DNA of 64,000 nucleotides from Halorubrum sp. JWXQ-INN 858 (lineage in GTDB: Archaea > Halobacteriota > Halobacteria > Halobacteriales > Haloferacaceae): NCBI RefSeq assembly GCF_009806985.1, contig NZ_WUAX01000016.1, forward strand, positions 432,976-496,975. The letters run 5' to 3'. Both the position numbers and the translations under genes were made by a program. The notes below the pieces were generated by a model. It did not search any database. It saw only the letters and a list, made by a program, of their open reading frames with translations, and was not told the origin of the DNA. This document shows positions 50,585 through 60,242 of this stretch, in pieces (the stretch's first letter is position 1; every line of letters starts with the position of its first letter).

Positions 50585-50833
50585 TTAGACCAGGAAGACG
50601 ACGACCAGCGCGAGGATAACGAGCGTTTCGGGCAGGACCGTCAGGATGAGGCCGTTGACGAACAGGTCCTCGTCCTCGGCCATCGCGCCGACCGCGGCGG
50701 ACCCGATCCCGCGTTCCGCGTACCCGGCACCCAGCGCCGCGAGGCCGACCGCGAGCGCGGCCGCGGCCTCGCCGTCGGTCAGCGTTCCTTCCTGCAGTAC
50801 GACGTTCCCGAGTTCGTTGGTAGCTTCAAGCAT
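50585..50833 (-). CDS. atpK: A-type ATP synthase proteolipid subunit K (c-ring)
   Basis: An 82-residue proteolipid with two membrane helices (AALAVGLAALGAGYAERGIGSAAVGAM and LFVNGLILTVLPETLVILALVVVFLV). The ion-binding carboxylate is the Glu of LPETLVI in helix 2, consistent with H+ coupling. It assembles as a ring of many copies. A 209-base gap separates it from atpI, the only large gap in the operon, and contains TATA-like elements, so it may have its own promoter to raise c-subunit supply. ATG 50833 chosen because a longer frame would include non-coding leader. Confidence 0.93.
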   Translation of the reverse strand: MLEATNELGNVVLQEGTLTDGEAAAALAVGLAALGAGYAERGIGSAAVGAMAEDEDLFVNGLILTVLPETLVILALVVVFLV

Positions 50834-51042
50834 TGGTAGTAGTTCCGGTTGCTCGTCTCCGAACAGTTCGTAGTTGCCTCCACAGTGGACATAAAGCTTC
50901 CCAAAACGAACGGACGCGAACGACGGAGAGGCGCTCTCAAACCCACGTCTGTGGGGTCTTCTCACATGCTATCGGCGGCGCTATCGCGCCAGTGGGTATT
51001 TATAAAGACGGTCGGTCGCGGGCGTCGACCCCGCGAGCCCGA
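50834..51042 (-). promoter_or_regulatory. Intra-operon gap with candidate atpK promoters
   Basis: On the minus strand CTTTATG near 50889-50895 (about 57 bases before atpK) and TTTATAAA at 50999-51006 are TATA candidates. All other junctions in the operon overlap or are separated by at most 19 bases, making this gap stand out. Confidence 0.4.
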
Positions 51043-53223
51043 CTACTCCTCGGCGGTGTACTTCCGGTCGTAGCCGAACGGCGTGTACTCGTCGCCGCCG
51101 CCCTGGTAGAACTTGCCGAAGAACTCGACGTACTCGAGGCGGATCCCCTGGATGCCGGCGGCCGTGATGCCGAGCAGCAGGACGACGATGTGGCCGACGA
51201 TGGCCACGAGCAGCCCGCCGACGATGCCGATCGCCGTGAAGTCCGGGCTCGTCGTCATGCCCGCGAAGACGAGCTCGACCTCGCCGGCGGCGGCCCGCTC
51301 TTGGACGTCCGCGAGGTTACTCGGCGTGAAGATGAAGCTGAAGCTCCCCTCGCCGCCCTGGTCGATGTAGGCGCCGAACGCGAGCAGGTTGGCCGCGAGC
51401 GCCATCCCGCCCTTCGCGAGCAGGACGGCCATGATCCGGGCGTACGAGACGGCGTTGACCACGGGGGCCAACACCTCGGGCAGCTCGGCGGGCTCGCCGA
51501 TGGCGATCAGGACGACGCCGAGCACCGCGGCAACGAGGCCGGCGATGCCCATCCACGCCGGGAAGCCCGCGAAGCTCACGACGCCGAGCGTGAGCACCGA
51601 CACCGAATCGAAGATGAAGTCGGGCTTAGGGCCGGGGACGTGCTGGCTGAAGATCCAGACCCAGATCCCGTTGAGTAACAGGAGCCAGGAGGCGCCCTCG
51701 TAGACCGCGTGTTTGAGGTCGTGCTGCTGGTACTGGCTAACGAAGCCGAGCACGTAGCCGACGTTCAGGTGCAGGATCCCGAACAGCACGCTCGCCACGA
51801 GCCACGCCAGCGCCCACTCGGTGGCACCCGGCGAGAGCCCCTTGGAGATCGGCCACGACTCGATGCCGAGCAGCGGGTACGCGTGGTACCCGAAGACGTC
51901 GACGCCGTAGTAGATCCCGAACAGCATCGTGAACGCGCCGGCCCAGATGGCGACCGCGCCCATCTCGCGCATCGCGCCGTCGTAGGCGCGGTACATGAAC
52001 GCGCCGATGCCGGCGTAAAGGAGCCCGTACCCGAGGTCCCCGATCATGAACCCGAACATGAGCGGGAAGGTGAGGAACACCAGAAGCGTCGGGTCGAACT
52101 CCGAGTACTTCGGCCGCCCGAAGCCCTGGACGAGCAGCTCGAACGGGCCGGCCGCACCGGCGTTGTCCTGGACGACCGGCGGCTCGTCGCGTTTCGCGTG
52201 GCCGCCGTCGGTCGCCGCCTCGCGTCCGGCGTCGGACCCGGAGTCGCCCCCGTGGACCGGCTCCGTGTGGTGGTCGCCGTCGGGCGTGAACGACGCCCGC
52301 TCCAGCTCCTCGACCTCCGCGTGATCGTCGACCGCGTCGGCGATCGTCGCCTCGAACTCGCCGAACGTGGCGGTCGGGATCCACCCTTCCGCGACGAACG
52401 CGTTCTCGGTGGTCGCGAACGACAGCGGGGCCTGCTTCTTCTCGGCCTCGATCGTCAGCTGTTCTTCGGCACGAAGCAGGAAGCCGGCCGCCTCTTCCTT
52501 GACCGCGGCCAGCCGGGCGTCGACGGACTCGAGCTCGCTCCGAAGCTCCGCGCGCTCGCGTTCGAGCTCGGAGACGTACTCGGACGGGCTCGCCTCCGCG
52601 TCGGGCACCTCGAGGAACGCGACGTCGACGCCGACGAGCGCGTCCTGGAGCGCCCCGGGGCCGGCCCCCTCGGCCGGCCGCGCCACGATCGCCACGACGC
52701 CGCCGCCGACGAACGTCTCGAACGCCGCGATCGTCTCGGCGTCCGCGAGCGCCGCCTCGACCGCGTCGGGCTTCGCCTCGCCGACCACGACCTCGAGGGA
52801 GTCGTACCCCCGCAGCAGGTCGAGGTCGATACCGAGCTCGGCGAACGGCCCCATCCGGTCGATCTCCTCCTGTCGGTTCCGGACGGCGGCGCGGAGCTCG
52901 TCGCGCTCCTCGTTGAGCTCGTTGACGTCCTCACGGACGTCGGCGAGCCGCGCCTCGAGGTCCTCGTCGTCGAGCGCGCCCGCAGCGTCGATCTCGTCGC
53001 CCTCGACGTCGAGGATGCTCTCGAGGGAACGGACGGTGACGAGCCGTTCGTTGACGTCCTCGGCCCCCGAGAGCGACGTTCCGCGCTCGAAGCCCTCGTA
53101 TCGGTCGTCGTAGTCCGTGACGTGTAACGAGTGGTGGTCGTAGGTGGCCTCGATGACCTCGTCGATGACGCGTTTCGACCCCGTCACCGACACCTTGCTC
53201 ATCCGCTCGGGTCTAAGCGCCAT
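51043..53223 (-). CDS. atpI: A-type ATP synthase membrane subunit I (a-subunit)
   Basis: A 726-residue subunit: a cytoplasmic arm of coiled coils and globular ends (residues 1-370, including LNEERDELRAAVRNRQEEIDRM), then seven to eight membrane helices with the conserved PTLLVFLTFPLMFGFMIGDLGYGLLY and the essential Arg in the VNAVSYARIMAVLLAKGGMALAANLL helix that faces the c-ring. An acidic, low-complexity Asp/Gly/His loop (about 305-345) is a halophilic insert. The start ATG follows the atpH stop directly. Confidence 0.95.
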   Translation of the reverse strand: MALRPERMSKVSVTGSKRVIDEVIEATYDHHSLHVTDYDDRYEGFERGTSLSGAEDVNERLVTVRSLESILDVEGDEIDAAGALDDEDLEARLADVREDVNELNEERDELRAAVRNRQEEIDRMGPFAELGIDLDLLRGYDSLEVVVGEAKPDAVEAALADAETIAAFETFVGGGVVAIVARPAEGAGPGALQDALVGVDVAFLEVPDAEASPSEYVSELERERAELRSELESVDARLAAVKEEAAGFLLRAEEQLTIEAEKKQAPLSFATTENAFVAEGWIPTATFGEFEATIADAVDDHAEVEELERASFTPDGDHHTEPVHGGDSGSDAGREAATDGGHAKRDEPPVVQDNAGAAGPFELLVQGFGRPKYSEFDPTLLVFLTFPLMFGFMIGDLGYGLLYAGIGAFMYRAYDGAMREMGAVAIWAGAFTMLFGIYYGVDVFGYHAYPLLGIESWPISKGLSPGATEWALAWLVASVLFGILHLNVGYVLGFVSQYQQHDLKHAVYEGASWLLLLNGIWVWIFSQHVPGPKPDFIFDSVSVLTLGVVSFAGFPAWMGIAGLVAAVLGVVLIAIGEPAELPEVLAPVVNAVSYARIMAVLLAKGGMALAANLLAFGAYIDQGGEGSFSFIFTPSNLADVQERAAAGEVELVFAGMTTSPDFTAIGIVGGLLVAIVGHIVVLLLGITAAGIQGIRLEYVEFFGKFYQGGGDEYTPFGYDRKYTAEE

Positions 53224-53562
53224 TCATACCTCCGTCTGTTCGTTCACCGCGTCCTCGAACCGTTCGACGGCGTAGTCGACGGCGTCGTCGACCCGTTCGC
53301 GCGCCTCGCGTTCGAGCGCGTCGCGGTCGGCACGCCCCGCCTCGAGGATCTCCTCGCGACGGTTCTGGAGCTCCTCGCGGGCGGTCGCCAGCCGTTCGTC
53401 GGCCTCGGCTGACGCCTCCCGTTCGGCCTCCGAGCGGATCTCGTCCGCGCGCTGCCGGGCCTCCGCGAGGCGCTCGCCAGCGTCGGCTTCCGCCGCCGCG
53501 ATGATCTCGTCCGCCTCACTCTCGGCCTCCTTGATCCGGTCGAGCACCTCTGGTCTCGCCAT
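53224..53562 (-). CDS. atpH: A-type ATP synthase subunit H
   Basis: A 112-residue, almost wholly helical, highly acidic protein (RPEVLDRIKEAESEADEIIAAAEADAGERLAEARQRADEI...) that forms the peripheral stalk with subunit E. It is the first gene of the operon. The open frame extends far upstream, but ATG 53562 matches the family start and leaves the promoter intact. The stop is immediately followed by the atpI start. Confidence 0.92.
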   Translation of the reverse strand: MARPEVLDRIKEAESEADEIIAAAEADAGERLAEARQRADEIRSEAEREASAEADERLATAREELQNRREEILEAGRADRDALEREARERVDDAVDYAVERFEDAVNEQTEV

Positions 53563-53594
53563 ACTCACTAATCGTCCGAAACTGCACGAGCGAC

Positions 53595-53602
53595 GTATAA
53601 GG
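53595..53602 (-). promoter_or_regulatory. TATA box of the ATP synthase operon
   Basis: CCTTATAC on the minus strand, centred 36-38 bases upstream of the atpH ATG. Transcription would start about 25 bases on, giving a leader of roughly ten bases. Position and sequence fit haloarchaeal promoters. Confidence 0.5.
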
Positions 53603-53742
53603 TGTTTGCGAAAGCGCGTGGCGGTTGACGCCGGGTGTCGAGCGGTATCGGGGGGTCTCCGGTGTGGTCGGACGGGGCGCGGGTTTTTTAAGTGCCGGAC
53701 GCGCCGCGTACATTTAAGTAGCAGTCGCCGGACCCTGACGGT

Positions 53743-55308
53743 ATGACAACGGTGTATGCGGTCGCGTCGGCGAAGGGTGGCGTCGGCAAGACCACCACGA
53801 CCGCGGCGTTGGCGACGGTCCTGGCCGGGGCGGGCGCCGACGTCGTCGCCGTCGACGCCGACATCGGGATGGCGAACCTCGCGGGCGCGCTCGGCGTCGA
53901 AACGGGGGAGACGACGATCCACGACGTGCTCGCCGGGCGCGCGGACCCGACCGACGCGGTCCACGAGGGGCCCGACGGGCTGCGGGTCGTCCCGGGCGAG
54001 GTCGCCCTCGACGCGTACGCCGCGGCGGACCCCTCGGGGCTGCGTGAGGTCGTCGACGCCTTCGACGACGCCGACTACGTGCTGCTCGACGCGGGCGCGG
54101 GCCTCTCGCACGACTCGACGCTCCCGCTCGCGTTGGCCGACCGGACCCTGCTCGTCTCCACGCCCGAGCGCGACGCGCTCGGCGACACGGAGAAGACCCG
54201 CCAGCTCACCGACCGGCTCGGCGGCACCGTCGCCGGCGCGGCGATCACTCGCGTCGACCCCGACGACCCCGACCCGGACGTCGTCGCCGCGGTGTTGGAC
54301 GCCCCGGTGCTCGGTCGGATCCCCGAGGACGCCGCGATCCGCCGCGCCGACCGGGCGGGCGAGAGCGTCGTCCGCTTCGACCCCGACGCCCCAGCGAGCC
54401 GCGCGTACCGCGAGCTCGCACGGACGCTCACGGGCGAGGCGATCCCGGAACCGTCGCCCGAAAGCGCCGACAGCGACGAGAGAGAATCGGGCGAAACCCG
54501 ATCCGAAGGCGCGGCCGCGCCGATCGGCGTGACCGGTCGCGACCACGCGGGGGGCGTGGACGACCCGGGAGGCACGGGGGACGCGGACGAGATGACGGAC
54601 GCGGACGACGAGCCGGAGCCCGAAGTCGATGACGACGAGCCGGAGCCCGAAGTCGATGACGAGGACGGCGAAGACCGCGCCGGCGACGACGAGGCGGACG
54701 GATCGGACCCCGATCCGGACGAGGACGTCATCGTCGCCGACGCCGGACCGGTCGGCGTGGTCGAGGAGGGCGACGGGGAGGAGATCATCGTCGCCGGAGG
54801 GGACGCTGACGAACGGCGATCGGACGGGAGGGACGAGACGGGTACCCTCGCCGATCGGACGGACGGGACCGACGGCCAGGAAACCGCCGCGGACTCGGAA
54901 GCCGTCAACGGCGACCGAGACCCCGCCGACGGCGACGAAGAAGCATCGGGCGAATCGGTGGCTTCGGAGCCCGCGGACACCACGGACGGCGCGGACGCCG
55001 CCAACGCCGCGGTCGATGACGACGCCGCGGTCGACGACCACGCGGAGGTCGACGAGGAGCCGGACGCCGGGATCCCCGACGCGGAGGGGCGGGACGACAT
55101 CGCAGCCGAAACGGCCGGCAACGGCGGGAGTTCCCCGACCGAGCCCGACGAAACGGACGACAGCGACGACGAGCTCGCGGGCAGCGTCCCGTTCCGCGAC
55201 GACGACGGCGGGATGGAGACGGAGCTGACGCGAGCGGAGGACGATGACGAGGAGGCGGACGACTCGAAGAAGCGGGGCGGATTCTTCAGCCGCCTGTTCG
55301 GTCGATAG
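53743..55308 (+). CDS. minD4: MinD-family ATPase with long acidic tail (MinD4-like)
   Basis: A 521-residue protein. Residues 1-235 are a ParA/MinD ATPase with deviant Walker A AKGGVGKTTTTAAL, VDADIGMANLAGALG and the Walker B region YVLLDAGAGLSHDS. The remaining 285 residues are an intrinsically disordered Asp/Glu-rich region with repeats (DDEPEPEVDDDEPEPEVDDED), ending in a basic amphipathic helix KKRGGFFSRLFGR that looks like a membrane-targeting sequence. A MinD homologue with such an extension, encoded near the ATP synthase operon, is known in Haloferax volcanii as MinD4, which positions archaella and chemosensory arrays at the poles; orthology is inferred from architecture and neighbourhood. 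Confidence 0.8.
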   Translation: MTTVYAVASAKGGVGKTTTTAALATVLAGAGADVVAVDADIGMANLAGALGVETGETTIHDVLAGRADPTDAVHEGPDGLRVVPGEVALDAYAAADPSGLREVVDAFDDADYVLLDAGAGLSHDSTLPLALADRTLLVSTPERDALGDTEKTRQLTDRLGGTVAGAAITRVDPDDPDPDVVAAVLDAPVLGRIPEDAAIRRADRAGESVVRFDPDAPASRAYRELARTLTGEAIPEPSPESADSDERESGETRSEGAAAPIGVTGRDHAGGVDDPGGTGDADEMTDADDEPEPEVDDDEPEPEVDDEDGEDRAGDDEADGSDPDPDEDVIVADAGPVGVVEEGDGEEIIVAGGDADERRSDGRDETGTLADRTDGTDGQETAADSEAVNGDRDPADGDEEASGESVASEPADTTDGADAANAAVDDDAAVDDHAEVDEEPDAGIPDAEGRDDIAAETAGNGGSSPTEPDETDDSDDELAGSVPFRDDDGGMETELTRAEDDDEEADDSKKRGGFFSRLFGR

Positions 55309-55381
55309 ACACGCCAGTACCCGGAGCGACGACACGTCGGGCGGGAGACGCGGAGGACCGCGTGATCCGGTGGAGGATAGG

Positions 55382-56353
55382 TTATGCTTCCGAGGGCGTC
55401 TCGGCGCGGTCGCGGATGAGGTCGCGGATCTCCTCGGGGTCGGAGATGTCGGCGAGCTCCTCACACGAAACGAGGGCGGTGCCGTCGACGGACTCTCGTT
55501 TCGGCGTCTCCTCCGTGAAGTACACCGATCGAGTGTGTGCCACTTGGCCGATCGAAGACATGATCCGCGCGCGCTTCTCCGCGGCGCGGGTGAACTCCGA
55601 GTGGCCGGTGAGCATTCGCATCGCGGGGCCGTCGTCGTCCTCCGAGACCGCCTTAAAGGGCGCTCTCGCGGTCGGGTGGACGGTGAAGCCCGCGCTGGTG
55701 AGCACGTGGACCACGTGCTCGTCGTCGGGGTCGGCGTCGGGCGCGGCGGGCGTCGGCTCGGCCTCGCGCACGTCGCCCGCCCCCTCGAGGACGTCGACCG
55801 GGCTCGAGAACGGCTGTTCGAACAGGTCCTCGAGCTGGACCGCCACCTCGATGGAGGCGTTCATCCCGTCCTCGTACTTCGAGACGGTCCGCCGGGAGAC
55901 GCCGAGCTCGGTCGCGAGCCGGCCGAGCGACCAGCCGCGTTCCTCGCGCTCGTCCGCGAGCAAGTCCCCGTCGAGGCTGACGTACAGCCCGCCCGGGGCG
56001 GCGTAGATGAGCGGGGGCATCCCCTCGACGAACAGCTCGTAGGCGGTGTCCGGGTTGAACACGGGGACCCCGTGTCTGAAGTAAACCACGCCCGGTTTCA
56101 GGTCCTCGTCGCGGGTGCGGAGCCCGACCACCATCGGCGTCGCGTCGAGGTATTCGCCGAGACGGCGCATCTCCGCGCCCGTTTCGGCGTCGAGCGCGTC
56201 GACGTTCCCGAGGATCTTCAGGAGCACGAGGTCCGCCTCGCGCCGCGCCGCCACGTCGAAGCTCTTGGGCCGGACCGCACAGCGATCGCTGACGAGGAAG
56301 CCCGCGTCCTCCAGCATCGCGGTGACGTTGCCGATGAGCGCAGTCCGGGACAT
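55382..56353 (-). CDS. Archaeal XRE-type HTH transcriptional regulator
   Basis: A 323-residue regulator of the widespread archaeal family with a central XRE HTH ([47 protein letters not shown], about residues 130-180). An N-terminal nuclease-like or ligand-binding fold ([25 protein letters not shown]) and a C-terminal domain ([25 protein letters not shown]...[10 protein letters not shown]) flank it. ATATATATACG on the minus strand at 56377-56388 is a strong TATA box, placing transcription start at about the ATG and implying a leaderless message. Targets are unknown; it is divergent from tiaS. Confidence 0.82.
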   Translation of the reverse strand: MSRTALIGNVTAMLEDAGFLVSDRCAVRPKSFDVAARREADLVLLKILGNVDALDAETGAEMRRLGEYLDATPMVVGLRTRDEDLKPGVVYFRHGVPVFNPDTAYELFVEGMPPLIYAAPGGLYVSLDGDLLADEREERGWSLGRLATELGVSRRTVSKYEDGMNASIEVAVQLEDLFEQPFSSPVDVLEGAGDVREAEPTPAAPDADPDDEHVVHVLTSAGFTVHPTARAPFKAVSEDDDGPAMRMLTGHSEFTRAAEKRARIMSSIGQVAHTRSVYFTEETPKRESVDGTALVSCEELADISDPEEIRDLIRDRAETPSEA

Positions 56354-56372
56354 GTCCGATGGTAAGCCGCTC

Positions 56373-56391
56373 GTCATATATATACGTTTTG
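56373..56391 (-). promoter_or_regulatory. TATA box of XRE-type regulator
   Basis: Alternating TA run CATATATATACG about 25-35 bases upstream of ATG 56353, consistent with leaderless transcription. Confidence 0.55.
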
Positions 56392-56455
56392 TCGGTCGGC
56401 GCAGGACGGACGCTACCGCCGCCCTGCGGTTTCCTCGCTCTCGAGAAGGAGAACG

Positions 56456-56464
56456 TTTATATAG
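56456..56464 (+). promoter_or_regulatory. TATA box of tiaS
   Basis: TTTATATAG, about 48-56 bases upstream of the GTG start. The predicted transcript would have a leader of about 20-25 bases. Confidence 0.5.
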
Positions 56465-56511
56465 CCTATCTGTGCCGAAAACGGCTTGTTCGCGAACGGG
56501 CAAGAGCGGGC

Positions 56512-58131
56512 GTGACGATCGTCGCCATCGACGACACGGACTCCCGCGAGGACGGGATGTGTACGACCTACGTGGCCGTTCGGCTCGCCGAGCGGATCGC
56601 GGCGGCCGGCGGCCGCGTCGAGCGCCGGCTCCTCGTGCGACTCAACCCGGCGGTGAAACACAAGACGCGCGGCAACGCCGCGGTCGCGCTGTGTGTCGCC
56701 GACCTCGACGCCCGAGCGGCGTTCGACCTCGCGTGCGAGGCGGTACGCGAGTTCGCGGTCGTCGACGACCCGCGGACCTCGCCGGGCGTCGTCGTCGCCG
56801 ACCTCGACGTCGCGGTCCCCACGGGTCCCGGATTCGGGGCGGCCGACGCGTCGGCGACGATCCCCGACGACGTCGCGGCGTTCGCCCGGCGCGCGCTCAG
56901 ACGCCGGCTGACGGTGGCCGAGGCGGTCGCGCTCGCGGACGCACACGGGTTCTCCCACGCCGGGTTCGGCGAGGGGGACGCCGAGTTCGGCGGGGAGAAC
57001 CCAGACGCCGATGAGAGGGACGCCGGGTCCGGTGAGGGGACCAGGGACCCTCCGGATCCCGTGATCGGACGCGGTCGGATCGGCGCTCTCGCGGCGGTCG
57101 GCGCGCCCGCCGCCTTCGACGACTGGACCATCGAGCGGATCTCCTACCGGGAGTTCCACCGCTGTGGGACCCCCCGCGACGTCGACGTGGATGCCGTCTT
57201 CGCCGCCGCCGACGAGGGGTACCCGGCCGTCTGGGACACCGTCGACAGGGGCACCGGCGAGGCCGTCTGCGTCCCCAACGCGCCGGGGCCGATCCTCCAC
57301 GGGATCCGCGGCGACGACCCCGACGCGTGCCGGACCGTCGCGGAGCGGATCGGAAGCGAGCCCGTCGACCGGGCGGCGACGTTCCACACGAACCAGGGGG
57401 CCGACGTCCACCTCGCCGCCGGGGGGATCGGGGACCTGCGCGACGGCGCGGGGTACCGCGTCGACGGGGTCGTCGCGAGCGAGCCCGAGACGAGACGCGG
57501 GGGGCACGTCCACGTCGACGTGGCCGCGCTCCCGGAGGAGAGGGAAAAGGGCGAAAAGGGCGAAAAGAGGGAAAAAGAGGCCCGACGGGACGAAGGGGAC
57601 GGAGGGGCACCGCCGCTCCGCTGTGTCGCCTTCGCGCCGACCGGCCGGTTCCGCGAGCACGTCCGCGCGCTCCGTCCGGGCGACCGCGTGACGGTCTGTG
57701 GCGAGTGTGCGATCCGTCCCGTCGACCCCGCGTCCGGAGCCGGAGACTACGACGGGGGCGGTGCCGGCACCGACCGCGACGGGAGCGAAGGCAGGGACGG
57801 AGATCGCGACGGGAACGGAGACGGAAACGGAAGCGACACGGTCGCGCCACGGGAGACGCTGAAACTGGAGAAGCTCGCGGTTCGCGGGCTCGTCCGGACG
57901 GAGCCGGCGACGCCAACGTGTCCCGACTGTGAACGAACGATGTCGTCGGCCGGACGCGGTCAGGGATACCGCTGTCGCGACTGCGGAACGGACGCCCCCG
58001 GGAAGACCGACCGCCCGATCGACCGGGCGCTGTCGCTCGGGTGGTACGAGGTGCCGCCCGCGGCGCGTCGACACGTCGCGAAGCCGCTTATCAGGGGCGG
58101 CTTCGACGGACCGGTTCACCCGGAGCGGTAG
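56512..58131 (+). CDS. tiaS: tRNA(Ile2) 2-agmatinylcytidine synthetase
   Basis: A 539-residue TiaS, which attaches agmatine to C34 of the AUA-reading isoleucine tRNA in an ATP-dependent reaction. Family blocks are [74 protein letters not shown], an OB-fold (about 380-460) and a C-terminal zinc ribbon CPDCERTM...YRCRDCG. Two low-complexity charged inserts ([14 protein letters not shown] and a D/G/N-rich stretch) lie in the OB-fold region. GTG 56512 is chosen because it gives the canonical N-terminus; longer starts would cover the TATA box. Confidence 0.92.
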   Translation: MTIVAIDDTDSREDGMCTTYVAVRLAERIAAAGGRVERRLLVRLNPAVKHKTRGNAAVALCVADLDARAAFDLACEAVREFAVVDDPRTSPGVVVADLDVAVPTGPGFGAADASATIPDDVAAFARRALRRRLTVAEAVALADAHGFSHAGFGEGDAEFGGENPDADERDAGSGEGTRDPPDPVIGRGRIGALAAVGAPAAFDDWTIERISYREFHRCGTPRDVDVDAVFAAADEGYPAVWDTVDRGTGEAVCVPNAPGPILHGIRGDDPDACRTVAERIGSEPVDRAATFHTNQGADVHLAAGGIGDLRDGAGYRVDGVVASEPETRRGGHVHVDVAALPEEREKGEKGEKREKEARRDEGDGGAPPLRCVAFAPTGRFREHVRALRPGDRVTVCGECAIRPVDPASGAGDYDGGGAGTDRDGSEGRDGDRDGNGDGNGSDTVAPRETLKLEKLAVRGLVRTEPATPTCPDCERTMSSAGRGQGYRCRDCGTDAPGKTDRPIDRALSLGWYEVPPAARRHVAKPLIRGGFDGPVHPER

Positions 58132-58191
58132 CCGCTCGGAACGGCGCGGAACGACGGCCGAAACGGGGGTGCACACCACCCCTGGGTCGGG

Positions 58192-58998
58192 TCACTCCAG
58201 GACGTGTTGGGTGTCGTACGAGCCGAGCACGCGGACCCACCCCTTCTCGGCGATGCCCGAGACCTCCTCGACCGCCGCCGCCATCCGCTCCTCGTAGAGC
58301 CCGGCGTCGACGTCGAAGTGGAACAGGTAGTCGCCGAGCCGCTCGCCGCTCGGGCGCGACTCGATCCGCGAGAGGTTCAGGTTCCGGTCCGCGAACGCCT
58401 CGAGGAGCCGCAACAACAGCCCCGGGTAGTTGTCGTTCGGGTAGACGATCAGCGTCGTCTTCCCGCCCGCGTCCGATCGCGCCTCGGCGGGCGCGACGAC
58501 GAGGAACCGGGTCGCGTTCGACGTGCGGTCCTGGATGTCCTCGGCGAGGATCTCGAGGTCGTCCCCCGCGTTGTCGGGGTGGCCGATCCCGGCGACCCGG
58601 GCGTCCTCGCGGGCGCGCTCCACGCCGCGAGCCGTCGAGGCGACCGCCTCCAACCCGACGCCCGGGTGGGTGGCCTCAAGCCAGTTCCGGCACTGTGCGA
58701 GCGCCTGCGAGTGGCTGGCGACGACCTCGAACTCCGAGGACTGCGCGAGCAGCGCGTGTCTGATCGGCGTGACGATCTCCTTCGTCACGGCGACGTCGTA
58801 GTCCGCGAGCGCGTCGAGGCTCTCCGTGACCGACCCCTCGATGCTGTTCTCGATGGGGACGACCCCGCGCTCGAACTCGCCGTCGGCGACGGCGTCGACG
58901 ATGGCGGTGACCGACTCGCGGAACGACACCTCGGCGGCGACGGCCCGGGCCGCACGGTGTGAGTACGTGCCGGCGGGGCCGAGCGTGACGGCGTTCAT
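58192..58998 (-). CDS. pheA: Prephenate dehydratase
   Basis: A 268-residue monofunctional prephenate dehydratase for phenylalanine synthesis. The catalytic domain shows TLGPAGTYSHRAA, VPIENSIEGSV and SNATRFLVV; the C-terminal ACT domain includes ESRPSGERLGDYLFHFDVD, close to the ESRP motif that binds Phe for feedback control. No chorismate mutase domain is fused. The last residues (VRVLGSYDTQHVLE) are complete. Confidence 0.94.
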   Translation of the reverse strand: MNAVTLGPAGTYSHRAARAVAAEVSFRESVTAIVDAVADGEFERGVVPIENSIEGSVTESLDALADYDVAVTKEIVTPIRHALLAQSSEFEVVASHSQALAQCRNWLEATHPGVGLEAVASTARGVERAREDARVAGIGHPDNAGDDLEILAEDIQDRTSNATRFLVVAPAEARSDAGGKTTLIVYPNDNYPGLLLRLLEAFADRNLNLSRIESRPSGERLGDYLFHFDVDAGLYEERMAAAVEEVSGIAEKGWVRVLGSYDTQHVLE

Positions 58999-59061
58999 CG
59001 CCTGTACGCAGACGACCGGCCCTCAAAAGGGTGGCGGGGGCCGGAACGGTCGTGCGCCCCG

Positions 59062-60057
59062 TCAGGCCACCGGCGTGCGCTCGACGACCGTCCCGTCGGC
59101 GGTCGGGTACTGCTCGACGATCTCGCCGGCGTCCAGGTCGCCCGCCTCGACCATCTCCTCCAACAGCCACCACGCCACCTCGACGTGGTTCGTCTTGACG
59201 GTGTAGAACTCCTCGGGGACGCCGAGCGCCTCGAAGCGTCCCGGGTCGGCGTACGTCTTTCCGTAGACGAGCGTGCCGTCGTCGGTCACCTCGTCGAACT
59301 CCCGGCGGAGGTTGTTCGCCATCCGCTTGAGCCGGTTGCGGTGTTGGGCGGCGTCCTTGAACACCGAGGTGCAGAAGTACACCTTCTCGTGGGACGCCAT
59401 CTCCTCCAGGATCTCCGATTTCGACCCGTCGACGGCGGACATGTGACCCTCCTGCAGCTCGAAGCCCTCCTCCTGCATCCGGCGGTAGTTGCCGTCGCTC
59501 ATCTCGAACTCGTTGACGTTACAGAAGTCGGCCGCGCCCTCGTCGAGGAACTCGAGGAACTCCGTCTCCGGGCGGATGCCCGGAATCTCGAAGGCTGGCG
59601 TGAGCCCCTCCTCGCGGGCGATGTACAGGATCTCCTCCCACTCCGTTCCGTGCATGTCGCCCCACAGCTCCAGGGGCGGGTGGAAGCGGATCTCGTCCAG
59701 CCCGGCCTCGCTCAGTCGGCGCATGTTCTCGCGCCCGCCCGGGATCCCGGTGTACAGGTGGGTGTGGTGGTCCTCGCCGAACTCGTCTTTGAGCAGTTCG
59801 AGGTACCGACACGTCTTCGCCATCGCCTCCTGGGGCTCCCCGCCGGTGATCGAGGTGCCGAGCGCGCTCATGCGCTTTGCCTCCTCGATCACGTCGGCGT
59901 CGGACTCGACCTTCCGCTCGTTGGCGTACACGTCCGTGACGTTCTTCCGGTTCTCCCCGAGCGGACAGTAAAAACAGTCCCGCTGGTCACAGTAGCCGTA
60001 GACGAACAGCACCATCTTCCCGCCCTTGGCGCACTGTTCACAGCCCTTGGAGATCAT
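59062..60057 (-). CDS. Radical SAM protein of unknown substrate
   Basis: A 331-residue radical SAM enzyme. The cluster motif is YCDQRDCFYCP, i.e. Cx4Cx2C rather than the usual Cx3Cx2C, followed by TSITGGEPQEA (GGE SAM site) and a TIM-barrel with FEIPGIRPE. An N-terminal pair CEQC precedes it. This is a conserved archaeal family often annotated only as radical SAM domain protein; activity is unknown. It begins opposite the DUF373 promoter. Confidence 0.87.
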   Translation of the reverse strand: MISKGCEQCAKGGKMVLFVYGYCDQRDCFYCPLGENRKNVTDVYANERKVESDADVIEEAKRMSALGTSITGGEPQEAMAKTCRYLELLKDEFGEDHHTHLYTGIPGGRENMRRLSEAGLDEIRFHPPLELWGDMHGTEWEEILYIAREEGLTPAFEIPGIRPETEFLEFLDEGAADFCNVNEFEMSDGNYRRMQEEGFELQEGHMSAVDGSKSEILEEMASHEKVYFCTSVFKDAAQHRNRLKRMANNLRREFDEVTDDGTLVYGKTYADPGRFEALGVPEEFYTVKTNHVEVAWWLLEEMVEAGDLDAGEIVEQYPTADGTVVERTPVA

Positions 60058-60242
60058 CTATCCTCTGATACCGTCTCAGGCCTCAAAAATCGACCGAAGC
60101 GACGATAGCGGGAGAGAACGAGTGACATGCGGGAGCGGAATCGGCAGGCCCGGAACCGACGCGACACGTGGAATCGGGGGTGGGGGCGACGGCGATCGTG
60201 CGAGCCGAAGGCATATGCCGACCCGTCGCGTAGCCCACCTCG

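Noticed and set aside
53563..55464. Long upstream extension of the atpH frame
   Set aside because: Antisense to the MinD-like gene and would erase the ATP synthase promoter; atpH orthologues begin at 53562.
56413..58179. 588-codon minus-strand frame opposite tiaS
   Set aside because: tiaS motifs are unambiguous on the plus strand; the antisense product is low complexity.
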